NCBI GenBank assembly: GCA_031552145.1
Contig: JAVBMV010000002.1
Location: 79,485 to 143,484, forward strand
DNA: 64,000 bases
Direction of reading: 5' to 3'
Source: JAVBMV01 sp031552145
GTDB taxonomy: Bacteria > Myxococcota > Myxococcia > Myxococcales > UBA5297
The position numbers were made by a program, and so were the translations under genes. Each line of letters begins with the position of its first letter. Position 1 is the first letter of the stretch. A model generated the notes under the pieces. It saw only the letters and a list, made by a program, of their open reading frames with translations, was not told where the DNA came from and searched no databases. Shown here piece by piece: positions 16,942 through 27,700 of the stretch.

Positions 16942-18326
16942 TGGCCGCGCCCATCACGCTCGAGGCGCTCTTGCTGCACCGTGAGCGGCGCGCCGCCTCG
17001 CAGCGGGCGTGGCTTGGCGAGCTTGGGCTGCCGCTCCTCTCGGTCACCCTGGTGACGCCGGGGCCGGTGAAGGACTCTCCCACGGCGCGCTACTTGATCG
17101 AGTGCGCGCTGGGGATACTCCACGAGGGGCTCTCGAAGCGCCAGTGGCCCGTCGCGCGCCAGCGCGTCGAGCGGGGCGACGCCGGATGCGAGGCGCTTTT
17201 CGCCGTGCGCGCGGAGCCGTTGGAACTGAAACGGTTCGCCGCGCAGCTGGAGCGGGAGCATCCCCTGGGACGCCTCTGGGATCTCGATGTCGTCGGGCTC
17301 GATGGCGTGCCGCTCACGCGCGCGCAGGTGGGGCAGCCGCCGCGGCGCTGTCTGCTCTGTGAGGAGCCGGCCGCCGCCTGCGCGCGCGCGCGCGCCCATC
17401 CGCTCGAGCTGCTTTCGAAGGTCATCGAGGAGAGAGTGGCCGCCTTCGGCGCTGTCGCCGGGCCGGAAGCGCCAAGCGGTGCCAATGGCGTGCCGGTGCT
17501 CGACGCCGAGACCATCGGAGCGTGGGCACACGAGGCGCTCGCGCGCGAGGCGGCGCTGACGCCCAAGCCCGGTCTGGTCGATGGCGAGAACAGCGGTGCG
17601 CACAGCGACATGGATCTGGCGACCTTCCGCGCCGCGCTCGCGGCCATGCGCCCCTACTGGCCCCGCTTCTTCGCGGTGGGCGCCGAAGAGGCGAATGGCT
17701 CGGATGGAGCGCTCCTGCGGCGGCTGAGGGCGCTGGGGCTCGAGTGCGAGGGCGCGATGTTTGGCGCCACCGGAGGAGTCAACACGCACAAGGGCGCGAT
17801 CTTCTCGCTTGGGCTCCTCTGCGGCTGCGCGGGGAAGCTCGCCGGCCGCGCGCTCGACGTCGAGTTGCTCTGCGCCGAAGCCGCGCGTGTGACCGCTCCC
17901 CTCGTTGCCACCGAGCTGCGAGGGGCCACGAAGTGCGGCACCGCCGGCGAGCAGCTCTATCGGCGGCACGGGATGGTGGGCGCCAGGGGAGAGGCGGCCT
18001 CGGGCTTCGCCACCGTGCGCCTCCACGCGCTCCCCTCCTATCGGGCGCTCCGCGCGGAGCTGGGCGAAGAGCTGGCCATGCACGACGCGCTGCTGCGGTT
18101 GATGGCGAATGCGGGCGACACGAACGTGGCGAAGGATGGCGGGCTCGAGGGCGTCGGCTTCGTCCAGAGGCGCGCCGCGGAGCTGCTCGGGCGCGGCGGC
18201 GCGAGTTGCCCTGGCTTCATCGAGGAGCTGCGGCGCCTGGACGCGGAGCTGATCGAGCGAAATCTCAGCCCGGGGGGCTGCGCCGATCTGCTCGCGGTGA
18301 CCTGCTTCTTGGCGAATCTCCCCTAA
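16941..18326 (+). CDS. citXG: CitX-CitG fusion: apo-citrate-lyase prosthetic-group transferase and triphosphoribosyl-dephospho-CoA synthase
   Basis: The 461-residue product makes and attaches the citrate lyase prosthetic group. The N-terminal half (about 1-155) is CitX-like, with GRLWDLDVVGLDG and CLLCEEPAAACARARAH. The C-terminal half (about 170-461) is CitG-like, with LTPKPGLVDGENSGAHSDMD, FGATGGVNTHKGAIFSLGLL and a late GDTNVAKDGG block. Similar citXG fusions are known from Haemophilus-type operons. The start is ATG 16941, overlapping the citF stop (TGATG); GTG 16938 is one codon earlier and also possible. It is the last gene of the operon. A run of alternating GC dinucleotides near 17382 encodes an Ala/Arg stretch. 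Confidence 0.92.
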   Translation: MAAPITLEALLLHRERRAASQRAWLGELGLPLLSVTLVTPGPVKDSPTARYLIECALGILHEGLSKRQWPVARQRVERGDAGCEALFAVRAEPLELKRFAAQLEREHPLGRLWDLDVVGLDGVPLTRAQVGQPPRRCLLCEEPAAACARARAHPLELLSKVIEERVAAFGAVAGPEAPSGANGVPVLDAETIGAWAHEALAREAALTPKPGLVDGENSGAHSDMDLATFRAALAAMRPYWPRFFAVGAEEANGSDGALLRRLRALGLECEGAMFGATGGVNTHKGAIFSLGLLCGCAGKLAGRALDVELLCAEAARVTAPLVATELRGATKCGTAGEQLYRRHGMVGARGEAASGFATVRLHALPSYRALRAELGEELAMHDALLRLMANAGDTNVAKDGGLEGVGFVQRRAAELLGRGGASCPGFIEELRRLDAELIERNLSPGGCADLLAVTCFLANLP

Positions 18327-18349
18327 ATAGAGCCGCCAAGGTGGTCTTT

Positions 18350-18371
18350 CGTCGCACCTATTGGGGCGACG
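18350..18371. other. Inverted repeat after the cit operon
   Basis: CGTCGC (18350-18355) and GCGACG (18366-18371) form a 6-bp stem with two more possible CC/GG pairs inside the loop. It lies 24 bp after the citXG stop. No T-run follows, so factor-independent termination is doubtful. The rest of the 150-bp gap before katA (18327-18476) shows no promoter I can support. Confidence 0.35.
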
Positions 18372-18476
18372 CAGGTCGACTTTCGGACAAGGAGCGCGAT
18401 TGATGCCTCGCCGTGTATTAACAGCGTGGTCGTCCTTCGATAGCCTCGCGCCATGACCCTTGGAAAAGGAACGGAC

Positions 18477-19937
18477 ATGGCAGACAAAAAGCTAACTTTT
18501 AATTCGGGTGCGCCGGTCGTCGACAACCAGAATGTTCAGACGGCTGGGCCCCGCGGCCCTATGCTGATCCAAGACGCCTGGTTCCTGGAGAAGCTGAGTC
18601 ACTTCAACCGCGAGGTCATCCCCGAGCGCCGCATGCACGCCAAGGGCTCCGGGGCTCACGGCCACTTCACGGTGACGCACGACATCTCTCGGTACACCAA
18701 GGCCAACATCTTCTCGCAGGTCGGCAAGAAGACGCCGCTCTTCGTGCGCTTCTCCACGGTCGCCGGCGAGCGCGGCGCCGCCGACGCCGAGCGCGACATC
18801 CGCGGCTTCGCCATCAAGTTCTATACCGAGGAGGGAAACTGGGACTTGGTGGGCAACAATACGCCGGTCTTCTTTTTGAAAGACCCCTTGAAGTTCCCGG
18901 ACCTGAATCACGCGGTGAAGCGCGATCCGAAGACCAACCTGCGCAGCGCGCGCAACAACTGGGATTTCTGGACGTCGTTGCCCGAAGCGCTCCATCAGAT
19001 CACCATCACCATGAGCGAGCGCGGCATTCCCGCCACCTATCGGCACATGCACGGCTTCGGCAGCCACACCTTCAGCATGATCAATGCCCAGAACGAGCGC
19101 GTCTGGGTAAAGTTCCACCTGGTCTGTCAGCAGGGGATCAAGAACCTGACCGACGCCGAGGCGCAGGAGCTGGTCGGGAAGGACCGCGAGAGCCATCAGC
19201 GCGACCTCTTCGAGAGCATCGAGCGCGGCGACTATCCGCGCTGGAAGATGTGCATCCAGGTAATGACCGATGCGCAGGCCAAGGCGCATCCCCACAATCC
19301 ATTCGATCTCACCAAGGTTTGGCCCCACAAGGACTATCCACTGATCGAGGTGGGTATGATGGAGCTGAACCGCAACCCCGAAAACTATTTCGCCGAGGTC
19401 GAACAATCGGCCTTCAACCCTGCCTCGGTCGTTCCGGGCATTGGCTTTTCACCGGACAAGATGCTCCAGGGGCGCCTCTTCGCCTACGGAGACGCGCACC
19501 GCTATCGGTTGGGTGTCAACCATCAGCAGATCCCGGTCAACGCGCCGCGGTGTCCATTCCATAGCTTCCATCGCGACGGCGCGATGCGCGTCGATGGAAA
19601 CTACGGCGACACCGTGGGCTACGAGCCCAACAGCCAGGGCGAATGGAAGGACCAGCGCGCACAGCGGGAGCCGGTGCTCCCGATCGCGGGCGGCGCCGAC
19701 CACTGGGAGCATCGTGAGGATGACGCCGATTACTTCTCCCAGGCGGGCGCGCTCTTTGGCCTCATGTCGCAGGAGCAGCGGCGGGTGCTCTTCGAGAATA
19801 CGGCAAGGGCCATGGGGGATGCGCCCGAGGAGGTCAAGTTCAGGCACTGCGCACACTGCCTGAAGGCCGCGCCTGCCTACGGCGAGGGCGTGGCGCGGGC
19901 AATGGGTATCCCGCTCGCCAAGGTTCCCAAGCTATAG
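18477..19937 (+). CDS. katA: Monofunctional haem catalase (clade 3, small subunit)
   Basis: This catalase disproportionates hydrogen peroxide. The product has 486 residues from ATG 18477, chosen because AAGGA lies just upstream; an in-frame ATG at 18453 precedes it. Key residues are visible: His54 in RRMHAKGSGAHG, Asn127 in GNNTPVFF, and the haem-ligand Tyr337 in RLFAYGDAHRYRLG. The length and the Tyr position match small-subunit clade-3 enzymes. No signal peptide is present, so it is cytoplasmic. It starts after a 150-bp gap and is followed at 7 bp by the methyltransferase gene, so the two may be co-transcribed. Confidence 0.96.
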   Translation: MADKKLTFNSGAPVVDNQNVQTAGPRGPMLIQDAWFLEKLSHFNREVIPERRMHAKGSGAHGHFTVTHDISRYTKANIFSQVGKKTPLFVRFSTVAGERGAADAERDIRGFAIKFYTEEGNWDLVGNNTPVFFLKDPLKFPDLNHAVKRDPKTNLRSARNNWDFWTSLPEALHQITITMSERGIPATYRHMHGFGSHTFSMINAQNERVWVKFHLVCQQGIKNLTDAEAQELVGKDRESHQRDLFESIERGDYPRWKMCIQVMTDAQAKAHPHNPFDLTKVWPHKDYPLIEVGMMELNRNPENYFAEVEQSAFNPASVVPGIGFSPDKMLQGRLFAYGDAHRYRLGVNHQQIPVNAPRCPFHSFHRDGAMRVDGNYGDTVGYEPNSQGEWKDQRAQREPVLPIAGGADHWEHREDDADYFSQAGALFGLMSQEQRRVLFENTARAMGDAPEEVKFRHCAHCLKAAPAYGEGVARAMGIPLAKVPKL

Positions 19938-19944
19938 AGAGCTT

Positions 19945-21129
19945 GTGGATCATGTCACACCGCTGGTGCTGGAGCTCCTCGAGCGCGTCCTCGTTCGAGG
20001 GGCTCCCGCCGATAAGAGCCTGAAGGCGCTCTTCAGGAGAGAGAGGGCGCTGACGGCGGAGGAGCGCGCGCGCGTCGCGAAAGAGGGGCTTGGCGTCATC
20101 GTCCTTCGCGGCAGGCTCGACTTCATGCTGGGCGGCGGCGCGGAGCCGGGCGCGCTGCTTGCGGCCTTCAGGAGCGGCCTGGAGCTGGCGCCCGAGCGCC
20201 TCCCTTCAGAGCCGCGCGCGCGCCTCGCCGTCGAAGAGTCGCTGCCGTTCTGGCTGGCGCACCTCTGGTGCGAGGCCTATGGCGAGGAGGAGGCGAGGGC
20301 GCTGGCGCGGGCCTCGAACAGGCCCGGCCCCACCTTTCTGCGGGCGAATCGCTCGAAGAACGAGCGAGGCGAGCTGCGGGCGCTCCTCGCCGAGGAGGAG
20401 ATCTCCACGTTGCCGACGCGCCTCGCGCCCCACGGCCTCGAGCTACAGGAGCGGGCCAACCTCTTTGGCTCTCGCTGCTGGAGGGAGGGGCGGTTCGAGG
20501 TGCAGGACGAGGGGAGCCAGCTCATCGTCGAGCTCGCCGATGCTAAGCCGGGGATGAGCGTGCTCGACCTCTGCTCCGGGGCGGGGGGAAAGACGCTCGG
20601 CCTCGCGGCGGCGATGGGAAACGAAGGGACGATCGCCGCGGTCGATCTCGACCGCGCGCGCCTGACCAACCTGAGAGCGCGGGCGCGGCGCGCGGGCGTC
20701 ACCATCGCAACGTGCCACGAGAGCATTCCCGAGCTGGAGTTCGACTTGGCGTTGGTCGACGCGCCCTGTTCCTCGCTCGGGGTGCTGCGCAGGAGTCCCG
20801 ACGCGCGCTGGCGCATGAGCGAGGAGCGCCTCGCTGCTTTTCCCGACCTTCAGCTCGAGCTGCTTGGTGCCGCCGCTGCTCATTTAGGGCGAGGGCGGCG
20901 GCTCATCTACGCCACCTGCACGCTCAACCCGGCGGAGAATGAGGGCGTGGTAGAACGCTTTCTCGCCGGCCATTCCAGGTTTCGACTTGGAAAGATGCTG
21001 CGGCTCTTCCCGCATCTGCACGGCACCGATGGCTTCTTCGGCGCCGAGCTTTTGAGTCGAATGTCATGCGATTCCGATATTTCACTAATATCGAAAATGG
21101 CCGATACAAATAATAAGTCGATGAGTTGA
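19945..21129 (+). CDS. RsmB/NOL1-type RNA cytosine-C5 methyltransferase
   Basis: The 394-residue product is a SAM-dependent RNA m5C methyltransferase. Motifs in order: FEVQDEGSQL (184-193), SAM-binding VLDLCSGAGGKT (206-217), VDAPCSSLGVLRRSPDARWR with Cys275, and IYATCTLNPAENE with the second catalytic Cys325. The family's core ends at about residue 371 (TDGFFGAELLSR). The last 23 residues are encoded by AT-rich DNA that also holds a palindrome and a promoter, so they look like read-through into regulatory sequence. The start is GTG 19945, only 7 bp after katA; ATG 20127 would cut the N-terminal domain. The exact target base cannot be told, so no gene symbol is given. Confidence 0.88.
   Translation: MDHVTPLVLELLERVLVRGAPADKSLKALFRRERALTAEERARVAKEGLGVIVLRGRLDFMLGGGAEPGALLAAFRSGLELAPERLPSEPRARLAVEESLPFWLAHLWCEAYGEEEARALARASNRPGPTFLRANRSKNERGELRALLAEEEISTLPTRLAPHGLELQERANLFGSRCWREGRFEVQDEGSQLIVELADAKPGMSVLDLCSGAGGKTLGLAAAMGNEGTIAAVDLDRARLTNLRARARRAGVTIATCHESIPELEFDLALVDAPCSSLGVLRRSPDARWRMSEERLAAFPDLQLELLGAAAAHLGRGRRLIYATCTLNPAENEGVVERFLAGHSRFRLGKMLRLFPHLHGTDGFFGAELLSRMSCDSDISLISKMADTNNKSMS
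21075..21093. promoter_or_regulatory. AT-rich palindrome upstream of the giant-protein locus, candidate operator
   Basis: CGATATT-TCACT-AATATCG is a perfect 7-bp inverted repeat with a 5-nt centre. It sits in an AT-rich island (about 21061-21125) that contrasts with the GC-rich surroundings, within the final codons of the methyltransferase gene and 33 bp upstream of a TTGACA box. The spacing suits a regulator-binding site for the downstream locus. Confidence 0.45.
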
Positions 21130-21155
21130 CAGTCGTCCGCAAGACAAGCTAGCGT
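21126..21155 (+). promoter_or_regulatory. Sigma-70-like promoter for the giant-protein locus
   Basis: A consensus -35 TTGACA (21126-21131) is followed after 18 bp by TAGCGT (21150-21155), a weak -10. A start near 21162 would leave a leader of about 30 nt before the lipoprotein ATG at 21192. The box overlaps the stop codon of the preceding gene. The -10 is poor, so this is a candidate only. Confidence 0.45.
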
Positions 21156-21191
21156 CCCAGGCCCTTGAAGCATGATAGAGCAGGAGAGGCC

Positions 21192-21713
21192 ATGGTAGCC
21201 GCAAGCCGTACTTGCCGGGTTGGGACGTTGGTCTGCTTTGCGTTGCTCTTTTCGGTGGTGGGATGTGGCAGGGATGCCGCGGCACCATCGCCTCAGCTCC
21301 TTTCCAGAGAGCTGGGAAGTCTTCCTTCCAATCTGCGTGATCGGTTCGAGAGTGGCCCTGGTCGCGCGGAGCTGAACCTCGCGCTCGAAGGCAGGGAGCT
21401 GCTGGCTCGCGAGGCGAAGCGAAGGAAGATCCACCGGCGCCCGGAGATCGTTGGCGAGGTGGAGGCGCTCGAGACGCGCCTGATCATCAAGGCGCTCCTC
21501 GAAGAAGAGGCAGGCGGTGAACCCACCGACGCGGAGCTGCGCGCCTGGTTCGAGCAGCATCGTAGCGAATTCGGTGGCGAACGCGGGCCGCGAGATCCAG
21601 CAGAGTTTGCGGCTGTGAAGGGCGAGGTAGCGAACCGCTACAGAGCGGCTCACTCGCGCGAATCCTTCGATCGCTTGCTGACTCGCCTGCGGCGCGAGGC
21701 CGCGGGGCAATAG
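21192..21713 (+). CDS. Lipoprotein with SurA-N/PrsA-like helical fold but no PPIase domain
   Basis: The 173-residue product has a lipoprotein signal ending SVVG-C25. The mature part is helical, with ELNLALEGRELLAREAKRRKIHRRPEIVGEVEALETRLIIKALLEEE, then PTDAELRAWFEQHRSEF, then a C-terminal helix. That is the layout of the N-terminal and C-terminal chaperone parts of SurA/PrsA-type proteins with the parvulin domain missing. Compare the PpiC lipoprotein at 52551, which has the same opening helices plus the domain. The start is ATG 21192 with AGGAG just upstream; an in-frame ATG at 21165 lacks a signal-like fit. It is 67 bp before the 10,257-residue gene, and I infer a holdase role for that product. 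Residue-level homology is weak, so the family call is tentative. Confidence 0.65.
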   Translation: MVAASRTCRVGTLVCFALLFSVVGCGRDAAAPSPQLLSRELGSLPSNLRDRFESGPGRAELNLALEGRELLAREAKRRKIHRRPEIVGEVEALETRLIIKALLEEEAGGEPTDAELRAWFEQHRSEFGGERGPRDPAEFAAVKGEVANRYRAAHSRESFDRLLTRLRREAAGQ

Positions 21714-21780
21714 GTAGGAACCGGTAGTTTGTCAAAGAAATACAGGAAGTTCGGCAGTGCATAGGGAAGTGGGGTAGTCC

Positions 21781-24700
21781 ATGCATTCAGCGCTCGTTCG
21801 ATTCGCCGTAGTCGCCGCGGTCCTCGCATCAAACATGGCTGAGAGAGAGGCCCGTGCCTCTTCTTCGGCGGTGAGGGCGATTCATCCTGCCCCTGTTCTT
21901 AGGGTTGGGTCGCAGAGCGTCGCGTTGGGGTTCGAGGCAGATGGCAACCCTTCCTCACTCTCGGTGTCGCTGCATGGCAGCTCGGCTCTGGAGGGCGACT
22001 TTGTCGCCGTGGACGGGATAGTTGTCCACCGCGATCCATCGAACGGATTCTCCTACAGACTCACACAGCCGCTGAGCCGCCGCTACCCGAGCGACGGCGT
22101 GCTGACCGTGACGGCGCGTCCCTCGGATGGAGGAGCCTCGCTGACGGCCGAATTCGATGCGAGCGCGCCGTTGCCTCGCTTTGCCTCCGATGCGGTGAAG
22201 GTCGCCGTCGATCGGACGGCCAATGCGGTTGCCGTGGAGCTCCTCTTCGAGGGAGTGGTCGCCTTTGGGGAGCTCTCTCTCCTGGGAGTCTCGTCCTTCG
22301 AGCTCAATCAGGTGGGCGGAAACCTCGATGAGGCCGAGTCGATCGCCTTTGCCCAGGTCACTAAGATGACGGCGCGACCGCGCGCGGAGAGAGAGCGACT
22401 CACCTTCATGGTGCCGCTCCATGGCGGCGCCAAGGTGCCGATCGACGGCGCGATGATCATCGATGGCACCGTGCACGATCCGTTCGGGCGCACGATTCAC
22501 ACCTCGAGTATCGAGTTTGCGTCCGATAGTGGCTTCGACCAGCTGGTGGCGCTCTCCGTGCTGCCCTCGACCTTGCTCCTCTCGGAAGGATTCGGCCAGC
22601 AGGTTCCGCTCAGCGTGCGTGGCCAATTCTCGCTCTTCGGGGAGTCGGAGCTCAAAGGCGCGGGCGTCACCTGGCGTTCTAGCAACGAAATGGTCGTGGG
22701 CGTCACGGGTGATGGAAAGGCAATTGCGCGCCAGAACGGCGAGGCGACCATCACGGCAAGCTACGGTGGTCTTGACGCGGTCATCAGCGTGATCGTCGAC
22801 TCGAACATCGCGCTCCATCACGTAGAGCTGACCCCTTCGGACGCGGAGATCGCCAGGGTAGGACAGAGGCTTCCTCTTCACTTCAAGGGCTTCCTCTCCG
22901 ATGCGCGCGAGATCGATCTCACCCCAGGCGTTCTGGGGACGCGCTGGAGCGCGGATGCCGGAGGGTGCGTCGAGGTCTCGGCGCTCGGCGTGGCCAAGTC
23001 GAAGAGAGAGGGGACGGGAAGTGTCACCGCGACGCACGCCAGCTTCTCCAAAACACTCTCCATCACATGCCTAGATGGCTTTCCTGAGCTCAACCTCCTC
23101 GCCCCCAGCAAGATCGCCGCCAGCAAGCCATTCGCGCTCATCGCCGAGGCGACTGATGATGTGGGCGTGGCACAGGTGGAGTTCTTTGCGAATGGCGTAC
23201 CGGTCAATACGTTGACCGAGCCGCCCTACCAGCTTCAGGTGATGGCGCCGCTCGTTACGGGCGGAACGCTGGCGCTGAGCGCTGCCGTGACCGACACGAA
23301 GGGGCAGCGGGTCGAATCCGCCACGCTCCATATCCCCGTCGTGGCGCAACTGACGAGTGCGACGCCGGTGCTCTGGGATGCCCCGCATGTTGGAGAGCTG
23401 CTGGTGGAGCGGCTCGAGCAGCGGCTCGCGGTGACGAGCGGCAACTGGCGGGCCTGTGTCCCAGAGTGTCCTGGTGGCGAGGGATGCACGCCGCTCTCGC
23501 CGCGCGATTTCAGGCAGGTGCGCTTCTCGCTAAACGACGCGCCGGTGGGCGTATCGAACGTCGCGCGGGTCGAGACTCGTCTGTACGACTGCAAGGACGA
23601 TAACGGCAAAGTAACGGCGACCGTGCCGGTCTATGTCCCAATATGGGAGCTCTCCTGGACCCCTCCCCATGGGACGGCTGGAACGGGGCGGTCGATTCGC
23701 GCGGAAGCGACTGATCGCAACGGCCTCGTCACCAAGGCCGATGTGCTGCTCATTCGAGTTGTCCGCGGCACGCCGCCGCTTATCACGCTCCTCTCGCCGC
23801 ATGGTGTCCACGCCGATGCGACGGTCGCCGTGCCCTTTGTCGTGAGGGGAAGGATCGCGGACGATACGCTCGCCCATGGCGTGGACCTGGCGCTCGTCGT
23901 CGATGGACTGGTCGTAGGGCGTGGACTGGCGCGCGCCCATATTGGAGAGACCGACTACGAGACCTGGAACGCCGGGTCGACGGAGTTCACATTTAGCTGG
24001 GTGCCGACAGAGCAGCAGGCAGATAAGACGGTCAGAGTGGAAGTCCAGGCGGTCGATGCGTCGGGGGACGAGAGCCGGGTGCATTTCGACGCGCTTGTGC
24101 GCATCGACATGCCGCCGCAGGTGGCGATCTTGACACCTACCAAGGGAGAACTAACGCTGATGGATCGAGAGCTGGTCCTGACAGCGCGCACGCTCGACGA
24201 TGGCGCCGAGCTGGTAAAAGTGGAGTGGAGCGTCGCTTGGAACAACGGCACGGAGGAGCTGGGTTCCAGTATGTATCCTCCTTATGCGACAAAATGGCAC
24301 GTCAAGGAGGAGGACCAGGATTATGCGGTCCTGATCACCGCGGTCGCCATCGACTCAGCGGGGAATAGGGCGATAAGCCAGGTCGAGATGTGGGCGGTCA
24401 CGGATGGGCTGCCTCCAGTGGTCACGGTCGTCTCGCCGCGCAATTCGACGCGCCACCCCAAGAGCCAGGATCTGCTCATCGCTGTTTCGGGCTCGGATAA
24501 TGTTGGCGTGGTGAGGGTCGAGTATTTCTTGGACGACGGCAGCTTCACTGCCGCCGATTATCATCCTGTTCAGAACGCTGGCATTCCTGGTGCATTCTTC
24601 TCTCGTGTTGTCGTGCCGCGCGCGCAGTTTCAGGAGGGCGGTTTTCACACCATTAAGGCTTGGGCGTACGATGCAAAAGGCCAGTCCGATAGTGATACAG

Positions 24701-27700
24701 TCATATTCGAGGCGATCTCTGACGCCCCTCCAGCGATCGAGTTCATAGAGCCCTCCGTTGGTCAACGGGTGACGAAGGGAACCAAGCTCGATATCCTATT
24801 GGATGCGAAGGATGACGTTGGTATCGCCTCGATTGAGTTCGAGGTGGACGGCAAGCCGGTCCCTGCTCCTCAGGTCCCTCCCTATTTTTTGACCCTAGAG
24901 GTCGCGGGAGAGCCGGGCATCAGGATGTTGAGCGCTGTCGCCACCGATGTCTCTGGCCAGACCGCGAAGGCGGATGTGGAGATTCTGGTGGTCGCCGATA
25001 CACAGGCGCCGCACCTTGCGTTCAAGGCGCCTCGCGATGGCGCCACTGTCTTCATTGGACGCAATTTGACCGTCGATGTCGTGGCGTCGGACGACGTCAA
25101 GCTCGCGAGTGTGGGACTCTGGGTGAACGGTAGCTCCCAAGGGACGAGCAGCAGTATCGCGGACGAAGGGCTCTATCGGCGCTATAGTTGGACCTTCAAG
25201 CCGCTGGGCACCTCGCTCACTCTCGAGGCCAGGGCGACCGACAGCTCAAATAATAACGCGACGCGCACGCTCGAGCTCGCCCTGGTCGAGGATCAGCCGC
25301 CGAGCGTGGGCATCACCTCTCCGGCACCCGGAGACTCGTGGAAGGAAGGGGAGGAACTCCGCGTCGTGGCGACCATCAGCGACGACGAGGGAGTCGTCCG
25401 GCTCACGGGGCTCTCCGGGGGGGCGCTTTACGGAACCTCGCTCTCTGGAAACCCCACGCTCGCCGCCGACGCGCAGCATGTCTTGAAAGTGCGCGCGCCC
25501 ATAATTTCGAAGGGGAGGCCGCCTACCGTCGGCGCCAGGTCAGTTGATACCGCCGGAAAGACGGGAGAGTTCGAGGTGCCCCTCGCCGTCAAGCCCGATA
25601 CCGAGCCGCCCACGGCGCTGCTGCTCAAGCCGCTGCCCGTCGATCCGCCGATCGAGATAACGGAGAAGGTGGGTAAACTCTCGCTCAGGGCCGAGACCAC
25701 CGACGATGTCTGGGTCGATAGAGTGGCGGTCTACTTTGATGCGGAAAAGGCGCCCCAAGACGCGAACGAGAGGACGCTCAAGGTGTCGAGCGAAAAGCTC
25801 GAGGAGAGCCATATTCCTAACCCTCTCCTGCCAGGAGATATTCTTACATCGCGCCGCTATCGGGGCACCTTCGATGGCGCCGTGGGGGTGGGCGGACTGG
25901 CTCCTGGAATCCATGAAGTCTATGTGGTCGCCCTCGATCCGGCGGGGAACGCCACGGTGACGGCGAAGGTGCGGTTCAATGTCATTGGCGTAAATGATCG
26001 CGAGGCGCCCAAGGTAACGCTCTCGCTCAAGAAGACCCCCGCGGCGCAGCGCTGCGTCGCGAACTCCACGATCGAGGTGCTGTTGAAGGCCACGGACGAT
26101 GTCGGCGTCATGGCCGCGTCGTTGCAGATGAACGGGCAGCCGATCGCCCTGAAGGGAGAGCGTCTTGGCGCAACCGTGACCAACTGGTCGGAGAGCGTCG
26201 CGGTCAGGATACCTCCCTACGATATTCTTGGCGCCAATCAGGTGGTGCTGTTAGGGAGCGCGACCGACGGCTCCGGAAAGATGGGGGAGGCGAGCGTCTC
26301 CTGCGATGTGGTCGAAGATGAAGCGCCCATGATCTCAATCCGCGCGCCGCTCGATGGCGTGACCTGGACCGAAGGCGTCGACGCGGAAGTGTCAGTCCTC
26401 GTCGGCGACGACGTCGGCGCTACGCGGACGGATCTCTACCTGGCGACATCGGAGCTCAAGGAGGCCATAGAGGGCGAGGCGCTCTTCGAGCTGCCACAGG
26501 CGGGGGCACAATTCGAGGAAATGGGGATAACCCTGAAACTATTGGAGGGCGTCACCGCGAGCGCGAGCACCGAGCGGCTCGACGAGGGCGCGGGTCTGCG
26601 CCTCGTAAGTGGCGTCGCCAAGGAAGATATGAAGCATTTTGCGCTCAGCCCTATCACCATTGTTCTCTCGCCGCCGCCGTCGGTGGCGAGCGCCGAGATT
26701 ACGGCCAAGGCAACCTGGCGCCAACTGGGCGTCGAGGGTGGTCCCGAGGCTACTCTGTTGCTTTCAGCCGGTCGCTGGGAGGGAACGTTGGTTGCTCCCC
26801 CCGGGGCAGAGCTCTCCGATCTGGACGAGGTACGCATCGAGCTGAGTCATAACGGCGAGGCTCTGCCAATTGGTGAGGCCTTCGCCGCGCTGGTTCGAAG
26901 AAGTCGAACCGTCATGCCTCGAGTGGGCTTTGGCAGCGGCGGCGAGCGCTATGCGCTGCAGTGGCTCAAGGGCGCAGCCATGCCTGGCGATACCGCGACG
27001 CTGGGGACGACGGTGAAGCCGCCCTATGGGCTCGCGTCGAACGAGCATCCTCGGCCTGTCCACCTGGTAGCAGTAACGACCGATACGGCGGGCCAGGTGG
27101 TCCACGCGGTGAGGGCGCTCGAGGTGCAGAGCGATACAAGCGGGCCCCAGGTGGCGATTCGTGCGCCTCAGGCAGGCTTGCGATTCGTGGAGAATGTGCC
27201 ATTCAATGTGATTGTCAAAGCCAGCGACAACGCGGAGGTCGAACAGATCGATCTGTTGCTCGGTGGGCCGGAGGGGCTCGGTCACCTCGATTCTCGCCAC
27301 CGCCCAACGTCGAGCAGTGTTTCTTTCTCGATGGCTTTGCCCTATGTCGGCGATAAGAGCACCACACTCTATGCTGTCGCCCGCGATCGCGCGAATAACG
27401 AAACAACGACCAAGGCCAGGGAGATTCTCATCGTCCCGGACGCCTCGCCGTTGCTCACATTCACCGCGCTACGCTCGGATGTGGAGTCGGCAAGCCGCGC
27501 CGAGCTCGACGCCGGCTTTGTGCGTCTCTATCAGGGCGTGGCCGCGACGCTGACTCTCTCCGCTACCGATGACGTCGGAGTGAACGAGGTAAAGGCCGAA
27601 TATGGTGGTGGACCTGTCTTTGTCAACGTCGACAGCCCTACCCCAGCCAGCCACCTTACCGCGAAAATAGTGTTTACGCCCCCCATCGCCATGGACGGCG

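Noticed and set aside
18350..18371. Rho-independent terminator after the cit operon
   Set aside because: The stem is short and no T-run follows, so it is listed only as an inverted repeat.
18400..18440. katA promoter (TTGATG with a downstream TATTAA)
   Set aside because: The spacing is about 10 bp, too short for a sigma-70 promoter.
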